Shown: positions 34,879 through 44,716, counted from the stretch's first letter. The stretch: 64,000 nucleotides of DNA from an uncultured Methanobrevibacter sp. (GCA_900320515.1 ONSJ01000001.1:62001-126000), one strand, 5' to 3'. Numbers and translations: made by a program. Notes: generated from the sequence alone by a model not told the origin.

Positions 34879-37737
34879 ATGTCTGATGTGGAAAATATTG
34901 ATATGTTTAAAAATGATGTGAGATACAGGGAAAATATTGCCCATATCGAGACAATACCTGCTAAAAAGGCAAGTTTCAAAAAAGTGGATAATTTAAATGA
35001 AAGGATTATTGATTATCTTTCATCAAAGCAGGTAAAGCTATACAAACACCAGGCAGACACATATGAAGCAATTAAGGATGGCGAAAACGTAATCATCACA
35101 ACCCCTACCGCTTCAGGCAAGACATTGGCATTCAATCTGCCGATAATGGAGACAATGATTGAGGACAGCGATGCCACTGCGCTTTATATTTATCCTGCAA
35201 AGGCACTTTCCAACGACCAGCTGCATGTTCTTGAGGGCCTTGAAAATGAACTGGACATTAAAATCCGCCCAAGAACCTATGACGGGGACACTCCAAGGGA
35301 TGACAAAAGGGGGATTCGTGAAAAATCAAGAATCGTTTTGACCAATCCGTATCAGCTGCATCTGATATTGTCATGGCATCACCAGTGGTCAAGATTCTAT
35401 AAAAACCTGAGATACATAGTCATTGACGAATCACATTACTATAAGGGCGTATTCGGTTCCAATGTGGCATTTCTGATTAAAAGACTGAAGAGAATAGCCA
35501 ATTTTTACGGGTCATATCCTCAATTTATTTTATCTTCGGCAACCCTTGCAAACCCTCTGGAGCTGGCAAACAGACTTACAGGCGAAGAGTTTGTTCTAGT
35601 CGACAATGACTCCTCCCCGAGCGGCGAAAAGGATTTCATCTTATACAACCCGTTCAAGAATTATGTGAGAAAAAAGGTCAACACTCAAAATGCCCCTTCG
35701 GTGCATATGGAAACGGAAAACATATTCATGTACATGATGCTTAAAAACATCCAGACATTATGTTTCACCGTTTCAAGAAAAACCACCGAACTGATTGCAA
35801 TGTGGGCCAAAAAGGACATGACCCAGATTAAAGGACAGCTGGCCCATAGGATTGCGGCTTACCGTGCAGGATATCAGGCGGCTGAAAGGCGTGAGATTGA
35901 AGAGGGCCTCAAAAGCGGAAAATACTTGGGTGTGACATGTACCAATGCACTTGAACTGGGAATAAATATAGGGTCCCTTGATGCGGTCATCATTTCAGGA
36001 TATCCCGGCACCATGATTTCCACATGGCAGCAGGCCGGAAGGGCTGGAAGAAGCAATCAGAAATCTCTTGCATTATTGATTGCCTTTGAAAACCAGCTTG
36101 ACCAGTATTTCATGAACAATCCGAAGTTCTTTTTCGACAAGCCTCATGAAAATGCCATTATCGATTTGACTAATCCGATTCTTCAGGAAGCCCACCTTTT
36201 ATGCGCAGCCAAGGAACTTCCTCTTCAAAGGGGAGAGGCGGAAAAATACTTCGACATTTCACAGGACGTGATAGACGAGCTGGTCTTAAGGAAGGATTTG
36301 CATGAAAACCATAAGGGTGATTTCATATATCCATATGATGACCATCCCGCAATGGACCATTCCCTTGACCAGATTTCCTCTGAAGAGTTCAAGGTAATGA
36401 ACAATGGAGCATTGCTTGAAACCATGGAACGTTCACAGGTTTATCGCGAAGCCCATGAAGGCGCCATCCTAATTAACAAGGGAGATACCTATGTTGTAAA
36501 TAGCGTTAACCTGAAAAACGGTTTTGTCAACGTTTCAAAGGAAGCCGTCGATTATCATACAATGGTTTTAAACCAGACAGAAATCAGTATCAAAAAGAAA
36601 TTGTCAAAAACCAAATACGGCAGGCTGACCATACATTTCGGTGAGCTGACTGTAAGCGAAGATTACTTCAAATATAAAAAGATGCAGTTTTCAAAGGCAA
36701 TAGGAACCTATCCTCTTGAATTGCCACCTTTGAAATTCAATACCAAGGGATTATGGTTTACAATACCAAAACAGGTAAAGGACACTCTAGAAGACATGTT
36801 TCCAAATGAGGAGGAAGTGTTTGCTGGAGGCCTTCACGGGGCCGAACACGCATTGATCGGACTCTTTCCACTGCATACCATGTGCGACAGGTTCGACATT
36901 GGAGGCTTGTCCACCAATTACCACGAGGATACTCAAGAGGCAACAATATTTATCTATGACGGTTATGAAGGAGGAATAGGAATCTGTGAAAAGGCTGTTG
37001 AGGTCTTTGTTGAGCTTTTGAATTCAACTATTGACTTATTGAATAATTGCCAATGCCAAAGCGGATGTCCTGCCTGCATATATTCCCCTAAATGTGGAAA
37101 CGATAACAAGCCACTGCACAAAAACGCAACAAAGTATATCCTGGAATACATGTCCAAACTGATATCAAAGGATGATGAGGAAGTGGAAGGCGAGATAATC
37201 ATTGAAAACGAGGTAATTCCGGATGAGTTTGATGAGGCTTATGAATTGTATGAAAAAGGGGATTATTCCTCATCAAAGGATGTCTTGAACAGTATCCTGG
37301 CCAATGACAAGAAACACTCAAGGGCGCTTGCACTTATGGCTCAGATATTATATGAACAGGACCAAAAGGATATCGCATTGCTTTTTACCAGAAAGGCATT
37401 GTCCTGTGACAGGTCAAATCTGATGGCCAACGAGCTTGAGGTATTGCTTACAAGCAAGCCTCAAAAGCAGGAGGTCGAATTAAGCTCCCTGGATGATATT
37501 GACACATTATATGAGGAAGCCTATGATTTGTATGAGCAGGGGGACCTTGCAACATCATCTGAAATATTGGAAAAGCTCCTTGATTTTGATGATAAACACT
37601 CGGAAGCCCTTGCACTGATGGGACTTATTTATTATCAATCAGGAATGTTTCCAAAAGCCATTGAGTATTATAAGAGGGCTTCAAAAATAAATAAGAATGG
37701 TGAAATGGTTCGTGAATTGAAGATGAGGGTGGCCTAA
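34879..37737 (+). CDS. MrfA/YprA-like DEAD/DEAH-box helicase with C-terminal TPR
   Basis: 952 residues from ATG 34879 (an in-frame TTG at 34867 sits within the GGCTGAT ribosome binding site). SF2 motifs: TPTASGKT at 75-82, VIDESHYY near 182, ILSSATLANP, and TNALELGINIGSLDAVIISGYPGTMISTWQQAGRAGR. The C-terminal MZB/DUF1998 zinc site is CQCQSGCPACIYSPKCG near 724-740. After about residue 775 come two TPR blocks (DEAYELYEKGDYSSSKDVLNSIL and EEAYDLYEQGDLATSSEILEKLL). Bacillus MrfA repairs mitomycin adducts with MrfB; in that system the TPR belongs to MrfB. Under the repair motif. Confidence 0.9.
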   Translation: MSDVENIDMFKNDVRYRENIAHIETIPAKKASFKKVDNLNERIIDYLSSKQVKLYKHQADTYEAIKDGENVIITTPTASGKTLAFNLPIMETMIEDSDATALYIYPAKALSNDQLHVLEGLENELDIKIRPRTYDGDTPRDDKRGIREKSRIVLTNPYQLHLILSWHHQWSRFYKNLRYIVIDESHYYKGVFGSNVAFLIKRLKRIANFYGSYPQFILSSATLANPLELANRLTGEEFVLVDNDSSPSGEKDFILYNPFKNYVRKKVNTQNAPSVHMETENIFMYMMLKNIQTLCFTVSRKTTELIAMWAKKDMTQIKGQLAHRIAAYRAGYQAAERREIEEGLKSGKYLGVTCTNALELGINIGSLDAVIISGYPGTMISTWQQAGRAGRSNQKSLALLIAFENQLDQYFMNNPKFFFDKPHENAIIDLTNPILQEAHLLCAAKELPLQRGEAEKYFDISQDVIDELVLRKDLHENHKGDFIYPYDDHPAMDHSLDQISSEEFKVMNNGALLETMERSQVYREAHEGAILINKGDTYVVNSVNLKNGFVNVSKEAVDYHTMVLNQTEISIKKKLSKTKYGRLTIHFGELTVSEDYFKYKKMQFSKAIGTYPLELPPLKFNTKGLWFTIPKQVKDTLEDMFPNEEEVFAGGLHGAEHALIGLFPLHTMCDRFDIGGLSTNYHEDTQEATIFIYDGYEGGIGICEKAVEVFVELLNSTIDLLNNCQCQSGCPACIYSPKCGNDNKPLHKNATKYILEYMSKLISKDDEEVEGEIIIENEVIPDEFDEAYELYEKGDYSSSKDVLNSILANDKKHSRALALMAQILYEQDQKDIALLFTRKALSCDRSNLMANELEVLLTSKPQKQEVELSSLDDIDTLYEEAYDLYEQGDLATSSEILEKLLDFDDKHSEALALMGLIYYQSGMFPKAIEYYKRASKINKNGEMVRELKMRVA

Positions 37738-38882
37738 GGAGAGCCTGCATAAGGTGTAAATCCTTGCTCGAAATGTTCACATGCTTTTTCAAGCTCTTCA
37801 GGAATGTCAATGTGTTGGGTACAGTAGTCAAGACAGGTTCCGCAAAATGTGCAGTCCTCTGCTGAGACCTTTTCGTCAGCCAACTTATCGAAATACAGCC
37901 TGTAGATATTTGACTCCGGACGGTTTTTGCTGAGGTTATATAAGTTGAAGTATTCAGGAATCGGAATCATTTCAGGACAGGCATCAACGCAATATCCGCA
38001 TTCGCTGCATGGCACAGCAACGCTTGAATTAAGCTTGGCTGCCATTTTTTCTAAAAATTCGTTTTCTTCACTTGTCAGAGGTTTGAAGTTCTCGTAGGTA
38101 TCGCAATTGTCAAGCAGATCATCCATTTTGCTCATGCCGCTCAATACCATTTTAACATGTTCAAGTGAAGCGCAGAATCTTATTGCAAAGCTGGCTATTG
38201 ACTTGTCGGGATTGAACTCCTTGAAATCCTTTCTGATTTCATCATTCGGGTTTACGATGACTCCGCCTTTCAACGGTTCCATTACATAAACGTCAAGCCC
38301 ATGTTCAACGCATAGGTCATAGCATTTGTGAGCTTCAATGGCAGGGTCTTCCCAATCAAGATAATTCAGCTCCAATTGGACGACATCCAGCATGTCTCCA
38401 TATTTGTCCAGAACCTCTTCAAGCAGGCTTGCATGGTCATGGAAGCTGAAACCGATTTTTTTGGCAGTTCCGTTTTCCTTCATCTTTTTGATATATTCAA
38501 ATGCATTGTGTGTTTCGGCCAGTTTGAACCATGGCGTATTGATGTTGTGTATGAAAAACACGTCGAAATAATCTATGTTCAACCTTTCAAGCATTTCATT
38601 TACAAATTTTTCATTGTCTTTCTCATCAGTCAATGCCCATGTTGGCATTTTGTCGCAAATCTGGTAGGATTCTCGAGGATATCTGTCAACCACAGCTTTT
38701 CTAATGGCTATCTCGCTTGTGCCATTGTGATAGGCATAGGATGTATCGAAGTAGTTGAATCCCTTTTCCATATAGATGTCAACCATCTGATTGAACAGTT
38801 CCTGGTCAATTGATGTGGGGTCCTTTTCATCGGTTAACGGAAGCCTCATGCATCCAAAGCCGAATTTTGATTTGTAAGTCAT
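37734..38882 (-). CDS. Aldo/keto reductase with C-terminal 4Fe-4S domain
   Basis: 382 residues from ATG 38882 (GGAGAT upstream on the minus strand supports it over an upstream frame extension). The AKR barrel shows GFGCMRLPL, YFDTSYAYHNGTSE with catalytic Asp/Tyr near residues 45-50, and a Lys in ICDKMP. The C-terminal part has CSECGYCVDACP and CTFCGTCLDYC cysteine sets for two 4Fe-4S clusters. This is the ferredoxin-fused AKR subfamily common in anaerobes. Substrate unknown. Overlaps the end of the convergent MrfA-like gene by 4 bp. Confidence 0.9.
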   Translation of the reverse strand: MTYKSKFGFGCMRLPLTDEKDPTSIDQELFNQMVDIYMEKGFNYFDTSYAYHNGTSEIAIRKAVVDRYPRESYQICDKMPTWALTDEKDNEKFVNEMLERLNIDYFDVFFIHNINTPWFKLAETHNAFEYIKKMKENGTAKKIGFSFHDHASLLEEVLDKYGDMLDVVQLELNYLDWEDPAIEAHKCYDLCVEHGLDVYVMEPLKGGVIVNPNDEIRKDFKEFNPDKSIASFAIRFCASLEHVKMVLSGMSKMDDLLDNCDTYENFKPLTSEENEFLEKMAAKLNSSVAVPCSECGYCVDACPEMIPIPEYFNLYNLSKNRPESNIYRLYFDKLADEKVSAEDCTFCGTCLDYCTQHIDIPEELEKACEHFEQGFTPYAGSP

Positions 38883-39043
38883 AATACTATCTCCTTTGGG
38901 TAATATTTTTATAGGTATTAAATATATAAATGTTGTTTGACTCAACAGTTTAAGTATTACTTAAATAATGTTGCCATATTAAATAGTTTTATATGTAAAC
39001 AAAACTAAACTTAAAATATTAATGTTTGTAGAGGAGTATTAAA

Positions 39044-39421
39044 ATGCACGAATTATCAATGGCTCAGGGCATTATCAATGCAGTTCTTGAAACTGCCGAG
39101 GCAAATAATGCAACTGAAGTTAATGAAGTCACCGTTGAAGTTGGAAGATTAGCAATGATCAATCCTGAACAGTTGGAGTTTATTTTAGGTGTTCTGATTG
39201 AGAATACAATAATGGAAGATGCAAAGATAGTCTTTGAGGAAATTCCCGCAGAAATTGAATGTAATGATTGCAAATTCCATGGTGAAGCCATACTTGATGA
39301 CAGTGATCATTATGCTCCGCTTGTAAAATGTCCTGAATGTGACAGCTTAAGCGTAGAAACCTTAAACGGCAAGGACATTGTTGTTAAAAATATTGTCATA
39401 GAAAAGCCAGATGACGCTTAA
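39044..39421 (+). CDS. hypA: Hydrogenase nickel incorporation protein HypA
   Basis: 125 residues. MHELSMAQ N-terminus with the nickel-binding His2, the VGRLAMINPEQLEFIL segment, and the zinc site CNDC...CPEC near residues 72-106. Delivers nickel to NiFe hydrogenases, required here for hydrogenotrophic methanogenesis. hypB follows after 18 nt. Confidence 0.95.
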   Translation: MHELSMAQGIINAVLETAEANNATEVNEVTVEVGRLAMINPEQLEFILGVLIENTIMEDAKIVFEEIPAEIECNDCKFHGEAILDDSDHYAPLVKCPECDSLSVETLNGKDIVVKNIVIEKPDDA

Positions 39422-39439
39422 ATTAATTGAGGTGAAATT

Positions 39440-40090
39440 ATGCACCAGGTAGCTGATGTGGAAGTAGCAAAAAATATTATGGATGCTAATAAGAGATTAG
39501 CTGATAAAAACTTAAAAAATCTAGAGGAAAAGGACATATTCTGTGTTGATTTTGTAGGAGCGATTGGTTCCGGTAAAACAACACTTATTGAAGAAATTAT
39601 TGATAATACTGATTATAAAATTGGTGTTTTGGCAGGAGATGTAATCTCCAAATTCGATGCAGGACGTATAGAAAAGCATGATGTTCCTGTAGTTGGCCTA
39701 AACACAGGTAAGGAATGTCACCTTGATGCACACTTGGTCGGCCATGGCCTTGAAGACTTGCCGTTGGATGACCTTGACATGGTAATCATTGAAAATGTGG
39801 GTAACTTGATTTGTCCTGTGGACTTTGAATTGGGTTCCCATTTAAGAATAGTCGTCGTTAGTGTTACTGAAGGTGACGACACTGTAGAAAAACATCCAAT
39901 CATTTTCCAGACATCAGACGTTGTTGTAATAAACAAGGTTGACCTTGCAGATGCAGTTGGCGCTGATGCAGATAAGATGGTTGCCGATGCTAAAAAATTA
40001 AACCCAAATGTTAATGTAATCAAATCAAGCCTTAAACAGGGCAGCGGATTAGACGAAATCATTAAAGTCATTGAAGAAGCTATGAACTAA
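39440..40090 (+). CDS. hypB: Hydrogenase nickel incorporation GTPase HypB
   Basis: 216 residues, the short archaeal type without a His-rich tail. P-loop GAIGSGKTT near residue 40, the metal-binding GKECHLDAHLV segment near 93-103, IIENVGNLICPVDF switch II region, and NKVDLADAVG (G4). GTP-dependent dimer that loads nickel with HypA. AGGTGAAATT precedes the ATG. Second gene of the hypAB operon. Confidence 0.96.
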   Translation: MHQVADVEVAKNIMDANKRLADKNLKNLEEKDIFCVDFVGAIGSGKTTLIEEIIDNTDYKIGVLAGDVISKFDAGRIEKHDVPVVGLNTGKECHLDAHLVGHGLEDLPLDDLDMVIIENVGNLICPVDFELGSHLRIVVVSVTEGDDTVEKHPIIFQTSDVVVINKVDLADAVGADADKMVADAKKLNPNVNVIKSSLKQGSGLDEIIKVIEEAMN

Positions 40091-40112
40091 TCAAGTTAAT
40101 TTAGGTGGTAAC

Positions 40113-41144
40113 ATGAAAGTATGGATTGATATCTCAAATGCGCCTCATGTAAGGTTCTTTAAAGATGTAATCAAGTATTTGGAGGCGGAAGGTGAGGATG
40201 TAATTGTTACAGCAAGGCAATTTGGAGATATTCACAAATTACTTGAAATGTATGATATAGACTTCATATCAGTTGGAAAACATGGTGTAAGTCTTTATGA
40301 CAAATTAAGGGAGAGCACTCAAAGAGTATATAATCTCGTAGACATTATACATGGTGAAAGAGTTGATGTCGCCCTTAGCAAGCATTCCATTGAACTTCCT
40401 AGAATCTCATTCGGTTTAGGAATTCCAAGTTTGTATGTTTTGGATAATGAGAAGGCATTGGCTGCCAACAAGCTGACTCTTCCGTTATGTGATAGGATTA
40501 TTGCTCCAACCAGCATTGACTTCTGGCAGCTGATGAAGTTCGGTGCAGATCCGAATACTATCATTCCATATGACGGTACCTCCGAACTGATGCATTTTAA
40601 AAGCTTCGAATATAATGATAATATATTTGATGATTTGAATCTTGAATTGAATCATTCCAAAACCATATTGATGAGGCCGGAACCTTCTCTTGCATCATAT
40701 CTTGATGTCGATTGCAGAAAATCTGTTCTGTCTCCTATTGTTGATGAGCTGAAAAATGTTGCCAACATTCTGATATTGCCAAGATTCAAGGAGCAGTCTG
40801 AAATATTTGAAGGAATCGAGAACGTTCATATATTGAAACCTCCGGTCGATACATCAAGCATCATTAAAAAATCAAATCTCGTCATTGGTGCCGGCGGAAC
40901 CATGAACAGGGAAGCTGCAATCCTTCAGACTCCCGTTATATCATGCTATCCTGGTGAAACCTTGTCTGTTGACCAGTATTATGTCAATAAAGGTTTGATG
41001 TACAGGTCTAATGACACCGATGATGTTATCGAAAAGGCACTTGAGTATATTGTCCACCCTCATGAAAAAATTGAGATTGAAACCGATGATTTGTTCCAGG
41101 TGATTTTGGATAATTTATATGATTTGGCAAAAAATGGCAATTAA
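40113..41144 (+). CDS. DUF354 glycosyltransferase-like protein
   Basis: 343 residues. Archaeal DUF354 signature: MKVWIDISNAPHVRFFKDVIKYLEAEGEDVIVTARQ, then LSKHSIELPRISFGLGIPSLYVLDNEKA, and a C-terminal VIGAGGTMNREAAILQTPVISCYPGE, which is the acceptor/donor loop of GT-B fold enzymes. The family is related to UDP-GlcNAc 2-epimerase/MurG-like transferases; no reaction has been shown. Starts 22 nt after hypB with AGGTGG, so it is probably in the same transcript. Confidence 0.85.
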   Translation: MKVWIDISNAPHVRFFKDVIKYLEAEGEDVIVTARQFGDIHKLLEMYDIDFISVGKHGVSLYDKLRESTQRVYNLVDIIHGERVDVALSKHSIELPRISFGLGIPSLYVLDNEKALAANKLTLPLCDRIIAPTSIDFWQLMKFGADPNTIIPYDGTSELMHFKSFEYNDNIFDDLNLELNHSKTILMRPEPSLASYLDVDCRKSVLSPIVDELKNVANILILPRFKEQSEIFEGIENVHILKPPVDTSSIIKKSNLVIGAGGTMNREAAILQTPVISCYPGETLSVDQYYVNKGLMYRSNDTDDVIEKALEYIVHPHEKIEIETDDLFQVILDNLYDLAKNGN

Positions 41145-41164
41145 ATATTTATAGTAATACATTC

Positions 41165-41172
41165 AAATATAT
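41165..41172 (+). promoter_or_regulatory. TATA box of tRNA-Ala
   Basis: AAATATAT centred about 31 nt upstream of the tRNA 5' end. Confidence 0.4.
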
Positions 41173-41199
41173 AGAATGGTGTTTTAATATTTTATTTTT

Positions 41200-41272
<73 letters not shown>

Positions 41273-41310
41273 CTTTTAATTATTTTAAAAAATGAATTTG
41301 TGATTAGAAT

Positions 41311-42393
41311 ATGTTGTTAATTGCTCAAAACCACTTACAATTGATTATTGAAGTAGGAATAATGCTTTTCGTCGTTTGGATTTTTGCATTAAACCTTATT
41401 CCTTTGTCACTAAGTGTTGTGACATTTTTATCATTGTTTATTATGGGTGGTTTTACACTTATTTTTGGAGCAGATATTGCACTTTTGATTGTGTCGTCTA
41501 GTCAGGCGGAATTCACTCACCCATTTGGGCCGATTGCTCTTTTGGGTACCGTTGCGGCTTTGGCATCGCTGAAGGTAATGAAGGAATCGGGAGTGGATAT
41601 ACGACCTCTTAGAAGATTCGTCATATTGTTCCTGGTGGGCATTACCGTATTCGGTGGATTAATGCACAGGTCCTTTTTAATCTTATGGTTAATAGGTTTG
41701 TTCTTCGGTTATCTGATGATATCCAAATCATTCAGGGAAAAATCCGTAATTACAATGAAAAGGGTCGGTATATTTTTAGGTGCAGCTGCAGTTGGTTTCG
41801 TTCTTCTGGAAGCTGTCTCAAGAGTAACCGGAATGACTATCTTTTCACCTATATTGAGGTTCAGCAGGATTGAACAGTACTCCCTGTCAAGTATCAAGAC
41901 AGTATTGCACAACATACAATTAATTGGTCACAATGCAAAGGCTTCCTATTGGGGAGCAGAAGGTACTGCATTTGCGGAAGGTTACATCACGTTGCCTATG
42001 CAGTTCGTTTTATTCTTTGGTCTTCCTTTCCCAATGTTTTTCGGTATACTTGTTAACCAAAAGGATACAATTGACTATATGCTTCCAGGTATCTTTGGAT
42101 ATGGTTTTGACTTTGGTATATTAGGGCTTGCAGGATTGGTCGCATTTGTTCTAGGAACTATCATTATCGGTTTTAAAGTACTGAACATGTACAGAGAAAA
42201 AAGGGAGAAAAACAACAAGAAATACCTGGGAAGAGAAGTATTATTAACTGGAGCATTAGCATCATTCTGTGCACAATCATTAATCGGTCTGTTTGTATTT
42301 AACAGGACAATCAATGGTATGGCTTTGCTGACATTCATATTTGTCGGTACATTGATTTTAGCTAATGTTGTTTCACTCAAAACAAGATCATAA
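41311..42393 (+). CDS. Polytopic membrane protein of the metE operon
   Basis: 360 residues with about nine to ten hydrophobic helices; short loops, with a larger external loop around SRIEQYSLSSIKTVLHNIQLIGHNAKASYWGAEGTAF (residues 185-225). No transporter or enzyme motif recognised. Directly followed by DUF1890, DUF1894 and metE genes in close order on the same strand, so it belongs to their operon, probably a methanogen-specific membrane component. Confidence 0.7.
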   Translation: MLLIAQNHLQLIIEVGIMLFVVWIFALNLIPLSLSVVTFLSLFIMGGFTLIFGADIALLIVSSSQAEFTHPFGPIALLGTVAALASLKVMKESGVDIRPLRRFVILFLVGITVFGGLMHRSFLILWLIGLFFGYLMISKSFREKSVITMKRVGIFLGAAAVGFVLLEAVSRVTGMTIFSPILRFSRIEQYSLSSIKTVLHNIQLIGHNAKASYWGAEGTAFAEGYITLPMQFVLFFGLPFPMFFGILVNQKDTIDYMLPGIFGYGFDFGILGLAGLVAFVLGTIIIGFKVLNMYREKREKNNKKYLGREVLLTGALASFCAQSLIGLFVFNRTINGMALLTFIFVGTLILANVVSLKTRS

Positions 42394-42406
42394 GAGGTTA
42401 TTTTTT

Positions 42407-42865
42407 ATGAAAGCTTTAGTATTACTTGGATGTCCGGAGACTCCATCCCAAACTCCAATGGCAGTTTATGTTTTTAATAAATTAACAAAAATGGGTTATG
42501 ATACAACCATAGCGGCAAACCCTGCAGCTTCCAAACTTGTAAAAATATCAGACCCTGAAGGACTTTACAATCTTAATCTAGTGGATTTGGAAAGAACATT
42601 AGGTGAGATTAATGAAGGTGATTATGATTTGCTTGTCGGTTTTGTTCACAAGGATGCGGCAGCATCATTTTTCGTAACATTTGACCAGATATTGCAAACC
42701 AAATCATTGGCATTGGTATTTTCAAGGGATGCTGATGAAATTGCTGAATTCGTAACTATGATTGAAGAAAGCGGAAGCAATGCATTGATCACTTCAGTAA
42801 GGGCTTTCCATAATCCTTCACCAATTAAAGTTAAATTTGACAGAGCAATAAAGGAGTTTGAATAG
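42407..42865 (+). CDS. DUF1890 domain protein
   Basis: 152 residues from ATG 42407. Rossmann-like pattern: MKALVLLGCPETPSQTPMAVYVFNKLTKMGYD, a nucleotide- or cofactor-type glycine/proline loop, then DYDLLVGFVHKDAAASFFVTF. DUF1890 is restricted to methanogens and usually neighbours DUF1894 and MetE, as here. Function unknown. 14 nt after the membrane protein. Confidence 0.85.
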   Translation: MKALVLLGCPETPSQTPMAVYVFNKLTKMGYDTTIAANPAASKLVKISDPEGLYNLNLVDLERTLGEINEGDYDLLVGFVHKDAAASFFVTFDQILQTKSLALVFSRDADEIAEFVTMIEESGSNALITSVRAFHNPSPIKVKFDRAIKEFE

Positions 42866-42866
42866 A

Positions 42867-43181
42867 ATGTCTTTTTGTTTAGATACTTACCTTCAGCAAT
42901 CTGATAATTATGAAATCCATGCTTCCAAAGCGGGCTTTAAGGACTGTGCAATGATTATAAGATTCAAGGCAGATGATTTGGTATACATCAAACCCGGCGA
43001 TGAGGTATTGGGAGTCAGAGTTATTGGAATTCCGCCAATACCAATCGGATTTGACCATGAAAAGGGAACAGTATTCCTACCATACACCAAACCATGTCAC
43101 GGAACCTCTGTTGTTGAGCTTCCAATCGATGAAGAGGAAGTTGAAAAAATCAGAAAATTAGATACCGGTAACAAAAAATGA
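42867..43181 (+). CDS. DUF1894 domain protein
   Basis: 104 residues from ATG 42867 (AAGGAG at 42851-42856). It begins MSFCLDTYLQQSDNYEIHASKAGFKDCAMIIRFKADD and contains GVRVIGIPPIPIGFDHEKGTVFLPYTKPCHGTSVVELP. DUF1894 occurs in methanogens. Starts 1 nt after the DUF1890 stop, and its own stop overlaps metE (ATGA), so the three are tightly coupled. Conserved cysteines suggest a metal or thiol role, unproven. Confidence 0.85.
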   Translation: MSFCLDTYLQQSDNYEIHASKAGFKDCAMIIRFKADDLVYIKPGDEVLGVRVIGIPPIPIGFDHEKGTVFLPYTKPCHGTSVVELPIDEEEVEKIRKLDTGNKK

Positions 43182-44122
43182 AATCCACAGTTGTAGGAAG
43201 CTTTCCGGTTGAAGTAAAAAAACCATCTTCAGCCAAAGACAAATTGTTAAGTGCATTTGGTGCATATGATCCTTTTAAAGAAGCTATCAGAAGTAGTGTA
43301 ATCTCTCAACTTGATGCAGGCGTAGACATCATTTCCGACGGTCAGGTCAGGGGAGATATGGTTTCTATTTTTACACAGTACATTCCTGGAATGAGGATTG
43401 TAGACGGAAATACTGAGATAGTCTCAAAAATCAGAAATCCGACTCAGGAAATTTCAGTCAAGGACCTGCTGTTTGCAAAAAAGGTCATGAAAGATTACTT
43501 TAACGGCAGCATTCCTGAAGGCAAGGGCGTTAAGGGAATAATCACAGGTCCCAACACCATTGTCCACTCTTCAAGAATTGCCGGACTTTACAAAAGCAAG
43601 GAAGATGCAACCATCGATTTGGCACATTCACTGAAATTTGAAGTGGATGCAATAGCCAAAAAGGTCGAGCCGGTCTATATCCAAATAGATGAGCCGTTCC
43701 TGTCAACAGGAATGGTGGACATGAAAACCGCCCGTGAGGCAATCGGCATATTGCATGATGGTTTGGAGATTCCGTTGGCAATGCACGTTTGCGGTATTCT
43801 GAAGGATGCATTCAAGGACATTTCCAAATTCGATGTGGATATATTGGACTTTGAATTTGCGGGAAATAATGTTAACCTGGATGTGTTGAAGGAAAATTAC
43901 AATCTGGTTTCAGATAAAAAAATCGGTTTCGGATGTCTTGATTCATCTGTAAATACGGTTGACGATATCGGTGATGTTGACAGTCTTGTCACTCAGGCCA
44001 TTGAAATTGTCGGAAAGGATAATCTTCTGCTGGATCCGGATTGCGGTTTGAGAAGGGCTCCAAAGGATGTTGCATTTGAAAAGTTAAGACTTATGAATGA
44101 AATCAAGGATAAGTACAGTTAA
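43178..44122 (+). CDS. metE: Archaeal methionine synthase (MetE C-terminal-type)
   Basis: 314 residues, the short archaeal enzyme corresponding to the catalytic half of MetE. Zinc/homocysteine site residues: MHVCGIL (His, Cys) near residue 208 and DPDCGLRRAP with a second Cys near 288; IQIDEPFLS (Asp/Glu) near 170. Family knowledge: in Methanobacteriales it transfers a methyl group from a corrinoid, not a polyglutamyl folate, to homocysteine. Part of the DUF1890-DUF1894 operon. Confidence 0.92.
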   Translation: MKSTVVGSFPVEVKKPSSAKDKLLSAFGAYDPFKEAIRSSVISQLDAGVDIISDGQVRGDMVSIFTQYIPGMRIVDGNTEIVSKIRNPTQEISVKDLLFAKKVMKDYFNGSIPEGKGVKGIITGPNTIVHSSRIAGLYKSKEDATIDLAHSLKFEVDAIAKKVEPVYIQIDEPFLSTGMVDMKTAREAIGILHDGLEIPLAMHVCGILKDAFKDISKFDVDILDFEFAGNNVNLDVLKENYNLVSDKKIGFGCLDSSVNTVDDIGDVDSLVTQAIEIVGKDNLLLDPDCGLRRAPKDVAFEKLRLMNEIKDKYS

Positions 44123-44167
44123 ATTTTCAAACATTGATTCAATTACCTAACCATCACAGGTGTTTAA

Positions 44168-44707
44168 ATGACCGATTATTGCAGTAAATGCGGTGAAAAA
44201 TTAAAGGAAGATGCATTGTTCTGTGCCAATTGCGGTGAAAAGGTTCCAAATAAGCAGAACAGATTTTCAAATAAACATATATTGATTATATTAATTATTT
44301 TTATAATTTTGGCTATTTTTTTATCGGCGACTTTTTTGCTGAACCAGACCCAAACGGTCAAGGTTGACAATGTCGAATTTGAAATCCCTGCCGATTATGT
44401 TTCAGAACCGTTAAGGACAGATGTCAATTATGACGGAAACATCAAGTCAAGCGCAATGGGCTGGAGCAATAAGGACAACTACATTGAAATAGGTGTTACA
44501 AGGACTCCCGGAAAGGGAATAGACAGCCAGAAGGTGGCTGCGGATTTGGGCGGAACACCTACCAAGATGTACGGATATACAGGTTACTATTTGGAATATG
44601 AAAATGAGGGCTATGCATTCGTATTCGGAATAAAAGATGAGGTATGCATGATTTACGTTTCAAATCATGACGTCTTTGATGACATCAATGTAAAAGGTGC
44701 GGTTTAA
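44168..44707 (+). CDS. Zinc-ribbon membrane-anchored protein
   Basis: 179 residues. N-terminal double zinc knuckle CSKCGEKLKEDALFCANCGEK, a basic linker, one strongly hydrophobic helix (about 38-60), then an extracellular domain with VDNVEFEIPADYVSEP and GYTGYYLEYENEGYAFVFGIKDEVCMIYVS. Resembles stress-type envelope proteins of this genus. Cytoplasmic ribbon and outside domain suggest a sensor or anchor; function unknown. Confidence 0.75.
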   Translation: MTDYCSKCGEKLKEDALFCANCGEKVPNKQNRFSNKHILIILIIFIILAIFLSATFLLNQTQTVKVDNVEFEIPADYVSEPLRTDVNYDGNIKSSAMGWSNKDNYIEIGVTRTPGKGIDSQKVAADLGGTPTKMYGYTGYYLEYENEGYAFVFGIKDEVCMIYVSNHDVFDDINVKGAV

Positions 44708-44716
44708 AGAATAAGT

